Assembly: GCA_903922735.1 (NCBI GenBank)
Contig: CAIXUZ010000077.1
Span: 27,802-91,801 of the forward strand
Direction: 5' to 3'
Length of the DNA stretch: 64,000 bases
DNA from: an uncultured Verrucomicrobia subdivision 3 bacterium
GTDB taxonomy: Bacteria > Verrucomicrobiota > Verrucomicrobiia > Limisphaerales > UBA11358
The translations under genes were made by a program, and so were the position numbers. Under the pieces are notes generated by a model. It was given only the letters and a program-made list of their open reading frames with translations, was not told the origin of the DNA and ran no database searches. Positions 1 through 6,761 of the stretch are shown one piece after another. Position 1 is the stretch's first letter. Each line of letters opens with the position of its first letter.

Positions 1-61
1 GCCGGATTTTTTTGACGTCGCGGTCGTTCTTGGAACCGAAAATCGCTTTGAATAAATTCAC
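1..61 (-). CDS. secA: Preprotein translocase ATPase SecA, N-terminal start only (truncated by window edge)
   Basis: Reading leftwards from a GTG at 61-59, the minus strand encodes VNLFKAIFGSKNDRDVKKIR and then leaves the window. This matches the start of bacterial SecA, where the first residues form a helix followed by F-G-S-K-N-(D/E)-R-(D/E)-(L/V)-K-K. SecA is the cytoplasmic motor that pushes unfolded proteins through SecYEG. Only about 20 residues are visible, so no catalytic motif can be checked. GTG is chosen because it lies at the usual distance from the FGSKN block and has a weak purine stretch (GAAAG) upstream. Confidence 0.82.
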   Translation of the reverse strand, partial: MNLFKAIFGSKNDRDVKKIR

Positions 62-153
62 AATTATCTTTCAGTATTCAGGTTAAAATGAACGAATACG
101 CTACGCGACGAATCGCATAGCGTCAAAGCGAAACGGGAGCAGTTATTAGCCGC

Positions 154-489
154 CTAAGCGATCAAAACATCGGTAACAGTGCGTCGGGGAGTGGCCTGGC
201 GGACAACGGAAATGGCGCGACTGGTGTTTTCAACGATCATTTGTAGTTCTGCACGCAAGGCAGGATTTTCTCCATGCTTATGCAGCATCCGGTCGGCATA
301 GCCACGAATGATGGTCAGGATGTTGTTCAAATCATGGGCGACCTCGCGACCGATTTGTTTCTGCGAACCGGCATCGGGCTGATGGGGGCGCACATGGGCG
401 AGGTTCGCCGGCTCGAAAGCCGGGGCCAATTTCATATAGATGGGTTCCAGGGATGCCATTTGAGCAACTTCAAGCAAATGGCTTGCCAA
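154..489 (-). CDS. Isolated histidine-kinase dimerisation (HisKA/DHp) domain protein, or truncated kinase
   Basis: This 111-residue ORF ends in a recognisable HisKA-type dimerisation and phosphoacceptor hairpin. The motif REVAHDLNNILTIIRGYA (about residues 48-65) contains the phosphorylatable His in an H-D-L-N-N box, and a second helix follows. No HATPase_c catalytic domain, sensor or receiver domain follows; the stop comes about 50 residues after the His. The start used is TTG at 489, although the frame is open back to a stop at about 537, so the true start is uncertain. It lies upstream of secA on the same strand. It could be a decayed kinase or a stand-alone phosphotransfer module. The DHp identity is convincing, the functionality is not. 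Confidence 0.5.
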   Translation of the reverse strand: MASHLLEVAQMASLEPIYMKLAPAFEPANLAHVRPHQPDAGSQKQIGREVAHDLNNILTIIRGYADRMLHKHGENPALRAELQMIVENTSRAISVVRQATPRRTVTDVLIA

Positions 490-621
490 CCTTATTTTCT
501 CAATAATATCTACGAAATCACTTTCCCCAAGCCATCAAATAGACATGCTGGCTTGGATTTGGACAACAATTCCCCGCTGGATTCTCATGACTAAATTGTT
601 AGACTGCGTCTTCAGAATCGA

Positions 622-1443
622 ATGAATCTTGCGCCCGAATCCATCGGCCTCATTGCCGGCAGCCGCACGCTGCCGCTGGAATTTACACGCCTCGCCCGGG
701 CCGCCGGCGTCAAGCGCATCGTCTGCACTGCGGTGGAAGGCGAAACCGACCCTGCCCTCGCGGCGCTGGTGGATGATATCGTCTGGCTCAACGTCGGACA
801 GCTCAATAAAATGATTTCAACGTTCACCAGCCGGGGCGTAAAGCAATGCGTCATGGCCGGTCAGGTGGCGCCAAAAAACCTTTTCGACCTCCGACCCGAC
901 CTCCGCGCGATGGGCATGCTGCTGCGACTGAAGGAAAAAAACGCCCACACGATTTTCGGCGCGATCGCCGATGAACTCAAAAAAGACGGCGTGGAACTCA
1001 TTGACGCCTCGCCGTGGCTCGCGCCACTGATGCCGCAGACGGGTTTTCACCTCGGCCCGAAACTTTCCGCCGAACAACAGGCGGACGTGGAATTTGGCTT
1101 CAAAACAGCCAAGGAAGTTTCGCGGCTGGAAATCGGCCAACTCGTCGTCGTGAAAAACGGCACCGTGCTGGCCGTCGAAGGATTTGAAGGCACGGACAAA
1201 TGCCTCGCGCGCGGCGGCGAACTCGCCGGGAAGAACGGCGGCGCCGTCGCCGTGAAAGTCGCGAAGTTCAATCACGACATGCGTTTCGACATTCCCTGCA
1301 TCGGCGCGAGAACGTTTGAGATGTGCGCGGCGGCAAAGATTTCCGTCCTCGCGCTGGAGTCCGGCAAGTCGCTCCTGCTCGAGCGCGACGCCTGCGCAGA
1401 ACTTGCGCAGAAAAATAAGGTTTCGGTAACAACTGTTTCTTGA
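622..1443 (+). CDS. lpxI: UDP-2,3-diacylglucosamine pyrophosphatase LpxI
   Basis: A 273-residue protein of the LpxI (DUF1009) family. LpxI hydrolyses UDP-2,3-diacylglucosamine to lipid X and UMP in lipid A synthesis at the inner face of the cytoplasmic membrane, and replaces LpxH in many non-enteric bacteria. Visible evidence is an N-terminal alpha/beta domain starting IGLIAGSRTLPLEF, the conserved EGFEGTDKCLARGG block (about residues 186-199) and the catalytic-type HDMRFDIPCIG block (about 218-228) with the expected acidic residues. Length matches the family. It implies a lipopolysaccharide-type outer membrane. A repeat pair separates it from the next gene. Confidence 0.95.
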   Translation: MNLAPESIGLIAGSRTLPLEFTRLARAAGVKRIVCTAVEGETDPALAALVDDIVWLNVGQLNKMISTFTSRGVKQCVMAGQVAPKNLFDLRPDLRAMGMLLRLKEKNAHTIFGAIADELKKDGVELIDASPWLAPLMPQTGFHLGPKLSAEQQADVEFGFKTAKEVSRLEIGQLVVVKNGTVLAVEGFEGTDKCLARGGELAGKNGGAVAVKVAKFNHDMRFDIPCIGARTFEMCAAAKISVLALESGKSLLLERDACAELAQKNKVSVTTVS

Positions 1444-1541
1444 GCCACAGATGCACACAGATGAAACACAGATTTTGAAAAGGCTAAATCAAGCGGGGGT
1501 TTTATCTGTGTAAATCTGTGTCCAACTGCGGCTAAAATTTT
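1444..1541. repeat. Inverted ACACAGAT-rich intergenic repeat between lpxI and the next gene
   Basis: The left side carries repeated CACAGATG/AACACAGAT and the right side ATCTGTGT/AATCTGTGTCC, so the spacer can fold on itself. The poly-G/T centre (GCGGGGGTTTT) separates the arms. I see no coding potential. It resembles dispersed intergenic repeats seen in large environmental bacterial genomes. Whether it acts as a transcription terminator or only as a repeat cannot be told here. Confidence 0.55.
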
Positions 1542-2048
1542 ATGCTAAAATCACACGAACTCCTCGGTTTCATGTCGCCGGCGCTGGCGAACGACATCCT
1601 CTCCTTCATCTTCGAATCCGACAAGCCGGCCTACCGCGCCACGCTCGCCGCCGTGGCGGAAGCCAAGCACGTCCGCCCGATTTTTCTCGAACGCCAGCCG
1701 CGCGCCGAGCGCCACACCGCCATGCTGTCTGCGCTCACCAAGCCCAATCTCGACCCCGCCGCCGCCGCATTCATCCGCGCGTGGCTGGTAAAAAAGCACG
1801 CCGCGATGCTCATCGATTTCCTCAATGCCCTGGAAATCAAAAACGACAACGGCGTCGTGGAAGATCTGCCGGGCGCAGTGGACGACGCCAAGCTGAAAGC
1901 CGCCGTGGAGCGGCTGCTGGGCAAATATCCGCACGAAACCGTCGCCGTCTATCTGAACGCATTCAACGACATGAACACCGCCGGCTGGACAAATTTGAAG
2001 GCCTTGCTGGAATCCGATCCACGCCTGCAGCTCGGCAACCACGCCTGA
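1542..2048 (+). CDS. Conserved-looking protein of unknown function, upstream of amgK
   Basis: A 168-residue, probably helical cytoplasmic protein (starts MLKSHELLGFMSPALANDIL) without signal peptide or membrane segment. I recognise no family. Alternating charged and hydrophobic positions and typical high-GC codon use support a real gene. It stops only two bases before the GTG start of the AmgK-like kinase, so the two are almost certainly co-transcribed and translationally coupled. The context (lpxI, amgK, murU) suggests an envelope-sugar or recycling role, but that is inference from position only. Confidence 0.75.
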   Translation: MLKSHELLGFMSPALANDILSFIFESDKPAYRATLAAVAEAKHVRPIFLERQPRAERHTAMLSALTKPNLDPAAAAFIRAWLVKKHAAMLIDFLNALEIKNDNGVVEDLPGAVDDAKLKAAVERLLGKYPHETVAVYLNAFNDMNTAGWTNLKALLESDPRLQLGNHA

Positions 2049-2050
2049 CC

Positions 2051-3091
2051 GTGGCCGAACCCCGCGCATTCCCCGGCTTCGCCCCATGGAAAACCGCCGC
2101 GTGCGAACCGCTCACCGGCGACGCCTCGGCGCGAAAATATTTCCGCCTGCGCGGGGAGCAGCAGACGGCCATTTTGATGGACGCCGCGCAGGTGCCTGAC
2201 TCGGTGGCGCCATTCATCCGCATCGCCAGCCAGCTTCGGAAAATCGGCTTCAGCGCCCCGAAACTTTATTTGCAAGACCAGGCCAACAGCCTGCTCCTAT
2301 TGGAAGATTTCGGCGATGACACTTTCGCCAAACTGCTGGATCAATCCGGCAGGAACCGAGGTGACGAGGCTCAGGTTAAAAGCGGAAAGCGGAAAGCGGA
2401 AAGCGGAAATTATTCAGAGACTCCTCACCTCATCGCCTACGATTCGGAGACACTTTTCACGCTGGCGACCGATGTTTTGATTGCGCTGCACCGGCAGCCG
2501 CAGGCGGCTCCCGAAAAACTGCGCGAGTATCATCCGGAGAAGATGCTGGAAGACATCGAGCTATTTGTGCAGTGGCGCACGCCCCAGGTCACCGCGCTGG
2601 AAAAAGAAGATTTCCGCGCAGTCTGGCGAGCGGTGCTACCGCTGGCACACCGCGTTCCCTCATCGCTGCTGCTGCGGGACTACCATGTCGCCAACCTCAT
2701 GCTGCTGCCGGACCGAGACGGCATCCGGCAAGTCGGGCTATTAGATTTTCAGGACGCCTATCGCGGCCCGGTGACCTATGACCTGGTTTCCCTGCTCGAA
2801 GACGCGCGACGCGACGTGCCGGAAGCCTTGCAGCAAAAATTGCGGGCACGCTACCTTGCGGCTTTTCCCGCGCTCAATCATGAGATTTTTGAGACGTCGC
2901 TGGCCATTCTCGCGGCGCAACGGCACACCCGCGTGCTGGGCATCTTCGAACGGCTGGCGCGGCATGAGGGCAAGCTGGATTACCGCCGGCTGCATTCGCC
3001 GCGCGTGGAGCGATTGTTGCAAAAGGCACTGCGCCACCCCATGCTGGCCGACGTGAAAAACTGGATAGACCGCCATGCCATCACGGACTGA
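2051..3091 (+). CDS. amgK: AmgK-type aminosugar (MurNAc/GlcNAc) anomeric kinase
   Basis: A 346-residue phosphotransferase of the APH/choline-kinase fold. AmgK phosphorylates C1 of MurNAc and GlcNAc so that MurU can form UDP-MurNAc, recycling peptidoglycan in the cytoplasm. Visible motifs are the N-terminal GDASARKYFRL block (about 21-31), the Brenner motif LLRDYHVANL with Asp210 and Asn215, and the metal-binding LLDFQDA with Asp232. The GTG start at 2051 is chosen because it immediately follows the upstream stop and precedes the conserved N-terminus. An odd, charged, low-complexity insert at about residues 106-125 is created by a 7-bp tandem repeat. The murU-like gene follows after an inverted repeat. 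Confidence 0.88.
   Translation: MAEPRAFPGFAPWKTAACEPLTGDASARKYFRLRGEQQTAILMDAAQVPDSVAPFIRIASQLRKIGFSAPKLYLQDQANSLLLLEDFGDDTFAKLLDQSGRNRGDEAQVKSGKRKAESGNYSETPHLIAYDSETLFTLATDVLIALHRQPQAAPEKLREYHPEKMLEDIELFVQWRTPQVTALEKEDFRAVWRAVLPLAHRVPSSLLLRDYHVANLMLLPDRDGIRQVGLLDFQDAYRGPVTYDLVSLLEDARRDVPEALQQKLRARYLAAFPALNHEIFETSLAILAAQRHTRVLGIFERLARHEGKLDYRRLHSPRVERLLQKALRHPMLADVKNWIDRHAITD
2380..2407 (+). repeat. Tandem heptamer (GCGGAAA)4 inside amgK
   Basis: Four perfect copies of the 7-bp unit GCGGAAA run through the coding sequence, giving the peptide SGKRKAESGN. Because 7 is not a multiple of 3, loss or gain of one unit would shift the frame. Similar AAAGCGGAAAGCGG strings occur in intergenic repeats at the far end of this window (about 59660, 63380 and 63830). 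Confidence 0.85.
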
Positions 3092-3109
3092 AATGGAATC
3101 ACGCTTTCT

Positions 3110-3259
3110 CCCTCATCCCTGCCCTCTCCCGCTGGGAGAGGGAGAAGTTGTTTCCGCTTCATGGCGAAACCACGACGGCCTTCCGCTCGGTGCCTTCAAG
3201 ACTTTACGCAATCATCCAACGACTGTTCCCTCTCCTTGGGGAGAGGGTCAGGGTGAGGG
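3110..3259. repeat. MITE-like inverted pair of CCCTCTCC/GGAGAGGG palindromes
   Basis: Two hairpins, CCCTCTCCC-GCT-GGGAGAGGG (3122-3142) and CCCTCTCC-TTGG-GGAGAGGG (3228-3247), lie in opposite orientation. The outer arms CCCTCATCCCTG and CAGGGTGAGGG are mutual inverted repeats, so the whole 150 bp is bounded by terminal inverted repeats. No ORF inside is convincing. It resembles the widespread REP/MITE family with this palindrome and nearly fills the amgK-murU spacer. The right arm supplies the purine-rich stretch just upstream of the murU start. Confidence 0.75.
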
Positions 3260-3271
3260 AGAGCTTTGACC

Positions 3272-3985
3272 ATGCAGCCAAAAAAAATTAAAACCGCCAT
3301 GCTGCTTGCCGCCGGCTACGGCACGCGGCTCAAGCCGCTGACCGACCATACGCCCAAGCCGCTGGTGCCGGTCGCAGGCCGGCCGATGATTGAATACGCC
3401 CTCGACAAACTGCGCAACTACGGCATCGAAGAGATCGTCATCAACGTCTCGCATCTCAAAGATCAACTGACCGCACATCTGGCCGCGCACAACAATCTCC
3501 GAGTCACGATTTCCGAGGAAGCTGAACCGCTGGAAACCGGCGGCGGACTCAAAAAAGCCGCTCCCTTTCTCGGCGACGAACCGGTCTTCGTTATCAACAG
3601 CGACATTCTCTGGACCGACGAAGGCGAAACGGCGCTGAACCGGCTCACGCAAGCTTGGGACAACGCCAAAATAGATTTTCTGCTGCTTGCCCAACCGAAG
3701 TCGCACGCCATCGGCTACGACAAGGGCGAAGATCATTTGTTCATCAAACCGGAGAATACGTTCGGTTGGAGCGCGGCGGACGCGCCCTACATCATTTCCG
3801 GCATCGGGATTTTTCATCCGCGCGTGCTGCGCGAAGCGCCGGACGGGAAGTTTTCCGTAAAAGTCCTCTGGCTCCGCGCCCTCGCCCAAAACCGCCTCTT
3901 CTGCCTGCCGCATCACGGCCGCTGGTTCCAGACCGGCACGCTGGCCGACATCCGCAAAACAGAGGAAGAAATCGGTCGGTTTTAA
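3272..3985 (+). CDS. murU: N-acetylmuramate alpha-1-phosphate uridylyltransferase (MurU-type)
   Basis: A 237-residue nucleotidyltransferase. The N-terminus AAGYGTRLKPLTDHTPKPL (from residue 13) holds the G-x-G-T-R-x-x-P-L-T nucleotide-binding loop and the catalytic Lys of the NTP_transferase family. The FVINSDILW block is the metal-binding Asp region. The short length, lacking a left-handed beta-helix acyltransferase domain, fits MurU rather than GlmU. Together with AmgK it converts MurNAc to UDP-MurNAc. The ATG at 3272 is preferred over an in-frame TTG six bases earlier because a GAGGGAGAG ribosome-binding stretch sits at the right distance. Confidence 0.87.
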   Translation: MQPKKIKTAMLLAAGYGTRLKPLTDHTPKPLVPVAGRPMIEYALDKLRNYGIEEIVINVSHLKDQLTAHLAAHNNLRVTISEEAEPLETGGGLKKAAPFLGDEPVFVINSDILWTDEGETALNRLTQAWDNAKIDFLLLAQPKSHAIGYDKGEDHLFIKPENTFGWSAADAPYIISGIGIFHPRVLREAPDGKFSVKVLWLRALAQNRLFCLPHHGRWFQTGTLADIRKTEEEIGRF

Positions 3986-4010
3986 TCAGCCTTTTCGCCA
4001 CCCATCGGCA

Positions 4011-4850
4011 TCACGGATTCCGGTTATTCTGCCAGAAGGAGAAAACCCCCTGCCACCACGCCGCCGGCTGGCCGGCGATATCGTTATGATGTGCGCCGGG
4101 GAAAATCTGCAACTCTTTCGGTCCGGCGTATTCCGCGAACAGTTTTTTGCCCGTCTCCGCGCCGAGAATCTCATCCGCACCCGCCACGATGAATTTCACC
4201 GGGCCGCGATAGGCCTTGAGGCAATCCGCCGGGTGAAAACGGTCGCGCAACAAAAAATAAGCGGGTAAAAACCACATCTGCCGCTGCGCCACCGAGGCGA
4301 GTTCATGATACGGCACGAACAGCGCGAGGCCCGCGACCGCCTGCGGATGCGCTTTCGCCAACGCACACGCCACCCCCGCGCCGATGGATTCGCTAACGAC
4401 ATAGCGAGGAAGATTCTCCGGCAATAATTGGAACGCGGCTTCAGCCGACGCAACCATGCTTTCCTTCCCCGGAGAACCACCGCGAGCGCCGTAGCCGGGA
4501 TATTCCAAAACGAAAACATTCACGTCCGCCGCGTCGTGGATCGGCTGGGCCAGATAATCCCGGCTCAAGGCGCAGCCCGCGTTGCCGTGAACAATCAGCA
4601 CGCTGGCGGTGGCATTGGTTTTTGCCGGCATTTTCCAGCCTATGAGTTCGCCCGCCGAATTTTTCCACGGTGCGAAGCCGTGTCCGACGGCAACCGATTC
4701 GATGACGTCGGCTGGAATCTTCGTGGGCAAATAAATCAGGCGGCGCTGAAAAATCAGCACCGCCAGAACAACCAGCAGATAAGGAATGGCGAGCAGTTGC
4801 AACACGCGGATGAAAGACCGTCTTGTTTTCCTCCAGCCCGTCATGGTCAA
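4011..4850 (-). CDS. Membrane-anchored alpha/beta hydrolase
   Basis: A 279-residue protein with one N-terminal membrane segment (about 16-35, LQLLAIPYLLVVLAVLIF) followed by an alpha/beta-hydrolase domain. The nucleophile elbow is S-E-S-I-G-A-G (Ser about 155), the acid is probably the Asp of VAGADEIL, and the catalytic His is in the C-terminal GAHHND. The oxyanion region VLIVHGNAG matches the BEM46/FrsA-like subgroup. The substrate cannot be inferred. It ends convergently with murU and lies just downstream of aspS on the same strand. Confidence 0.85.
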   Translation of the reverse strand: MTMTGWRKTRRSFIRVLQLLAIPYLLVVLAVLIFQRRLIYLPTKIPADVIESVAVGHGFAPWKNSAGELIGWKMPAKTNATASVLIVHGNAGCALSRDYLAQPIHDAADVNVFVLEYPGYGARGGSPGKESMVASAEAAFQLLPENLPRYVVSESIGAGVACALAKAHPQAVAGLALFVPYHELASVAQRQMWFLPAYFLLRDRFHPADCLKAYRGPVKFIVAGADEILGAETGKKLFAEYAGPKELQIFPGAHHNDIAGQPAAWWQGVFSFWQNNRNP

Positions 4851-4857
4851 CCCAGCG

Positions 4858-6684
4858 TTATTGGGGCTTGGCCGGGGCCGCTGAGGCTTCCGGCTTTTTA
4901 CCCTTCACCTCAATGTAAAGGTCGCGCAGTTGCTTGGGCGAAACTTGTGACGGCGAATCCGTCATCAAGCAAGTGCCTTTCGCGGTCTTCGGGAAGGCGA
5001 TGACGTCGCGGATGCTGGACGTGCCGCAGAGAATCGCGATCAAGCGGTCAAAGCCCAGCGCGATACCGCCATGCGGCGGCGCGCCGTATTTGAAAGCGTC
5101 AAGCATGTAGCCGAAGCGCAGCTTCGTTTCCTCCGGCGGAATGGCGAGCAGTTCCTCGAAAATGGTTTTCTGGACGTCCGGTTGGTGGATACGAATGGAA
5201 CCGCCGCCGAGTTCGACGCCGTTCACGACAACATCGTAATGCTGGCCACGGACTTTCTTGGGGTCGGTCTTAAGCAACGGGATGTCTTCCGTGACCGGCG
5301 CGGTGAAGGGATGATGGCTGGAATACCAGCGGTTCTGTTCGCGGTCGAATCCGAGCAACGGAAATTCAATGACCCAGAGGAAATTGAACTGGTCGGCTGG
5401 AATGGTGAGTTTGCCCTGAGACTTCAGCACGTCGGCGCAGTAAAGACGAATCTTGCCGAGAATTTCGCAAGCATTCAGCCATTGATCGGCGGCGAAGAGA
5501 ATCAAGTCGCCCTCCTGAATCGAAAGCTTCGTGGTAAGCGCCGCCTTCTCGGCTTCGCTGAAGAATTTCACGATGGGCGATTTCCACTCGCCGTTCTCAA
5601 CCTTGATGAAGGCGAGTCCTTTCGCGCCAAAGCTCTTGGCGTATTCGGTCATCGTCTCAATCTGGCCTTGGGTCGCGCCCGCCATGCCTTTGGCATTGAG
5701 TGCCTTCACCACGCCGCCATTGGCGATGGTGCCGCTAAACACCTTGAACGTGCTGGCGCGAAAATCCTCCGTCATGTCCACCAGCTCCATGGCGAAGCGC
5801 GTGTCCGGTTTGTCAATGCCGTAGCGGTTCAGCGCTTCCTCGAAGCTGATGCGCTTGAACGGCGTGGGAATTTCAATGTTCAGCGCGGTTTTCCAGACGC
5901 GCTTGAGCAAACCTTCGATGAGCGCGTAAATATCTTCGCGGTCAATAAAACTCATCTCGATATCCACCTGGGTGAATTCCGGCTGGCGGTCGGCGCGCAA
6001 ATCCTCATCGCGATAGCAACGGGCGAGCTGGAAATATTTTTCCACGCCGGCGACCATCAAAATTTGTTTGAACTGCTGGGGCGATTGCGGGAGCGCGTAG
6101 AACGTGCCGGCCTCGCGGCGGTTCGGCACGAGAAATTCGCGCGCGCCTTCGGGCGTGGACTTGAAGAGCGTGGGCGTTTCCACTTCGAGGAATCCCTGTT
6201 CGTCCATGTAGCTGCGTGTGGCGATGGCAACCTTGCTACGAACCTTCAGGTTGCGCGCCATTTCGGGACGGCGCAGGTCAAGATAGCGATATTGCAGGCG
6301 CAGTTCCTCATTCACCTTGTTGGCGACTTCGGGGTCGTCCACCGGGAACGGCAGGACTTCTGCCATGTTCAAGACTTCAAGCGCGGTCATGCCGACTTCG
6401 ACTTCGCCGGTGGGAATCTTGGCGTTGTTCGTGCCGGCGGGACGATGGCGGACTTTGCCCGTGAGGCTCACGACACATTCGCTGCGGAGCGACGCGGCCT
6501 GCGCGAATAGTTCCGGCGTCAGATCCGACGGGTCGAACACCGTTTGCGTGCGGCCTTCGCGGTCGCGGATGTCGATGAAGATGAGGCCGCCGAGGTCGCG
6601 GCGGGAATGAACCCAGCCGGAAAGCGTGACGGTCTGCCCGATGTGTGACGGGCGCAGTTCGTTGCAATGATGCGTGCGTTTCAT
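4858..6684 (-). CDS. aspS: Aspartyl-tRNA synthetase
   Basis: A 608-residue class II synthetase that charges tRNA-Asp (and possibly tRNA-Asn). Domain order is an N-terminal OB-fold anticodon-binding domain (GWVHSRRDLGGLIFIDIRDR), the class II core with motif 2 (ARCYRDEDLRADRQPEFTQ), a bacterial-type GAD insertion, and motif 3 (GIALGFDRLIAILCG) near the C-terminus. Length fits bacterial-type AspRS. The ATG at 6684 (MKRTHHCNEL) is preferred over a TTG 15 bases upstream because family members start with a similar short N-terminus. Confidence 0.97.
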   Translation of the reverse strand: MKRTHHCNELRPSHIGQTVTLSGWVHSRRDLGGLIFIDIRDREGRTQTVFDPSDLTPELFAQAASLRSECVVSLTGKVRHRPAGTNNAKIPTGEVEVGMTALEVLNMAEVLPFPVDDPEVANKVNEELRLQYRYLDLRRPEMARNLKVRSKVAIATRSYMDEQGFLEVETPTLFKSTPEGAREFLVPNRREAGTFYALPQSPQQFKQILMVAGVEKYFQLARCYRDEDLRADRQPEFTQVDIEMSFIDREDIYALIEGLLKRVWKTALNIEIPTPFKRISFEEALNRYGIDKPDTRFAMELVDMTEDFRASTFKVFSGTIANGGVVKALNAKGMAGATQGQIETMTEYAKSFGAKGLAFIKVENGEWKSPIVKFFSEAEKAALTTKLSIQEGDLILFAADQWLNACEILGKIRLYCADVLKSQGKLTIPADQFNFLWVIEFPLLGFDREQNRWYSSHHPFTAPVTEDIPLLKTDPKKVRGQHYDVVVNGVELGGGSIRIHQPDVQKTIFEELLAIPPEETKLRFGYMLDAFKYGAPPHGGIALGFDRLIAILCGTSSIRDVIAFPKTAKGTCLMTDSPSQVSPKQLRDLYIEVKGKKPEASAAPAKPQ

Positions 6685-6761
6685 GAAATTATTCGCCAAA
6701 GCGAATGTAGATTGTGGCTGCGAAACCGGCGGATTTCAAAGAGAAATTTCGCCGACTACGG

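Noticed and set aside
622..1458. Minus-strand ORFs over lpxI
   Set aside because: Antisense of a clear LpxI gene.
5071..6510. Long plus-strand ORF opposite aspS
   Set aside because: Antisense shadow of a well-conserved synthetase in high-GC DNA; Arg/His/Ala/Val-rich composition without a motif.
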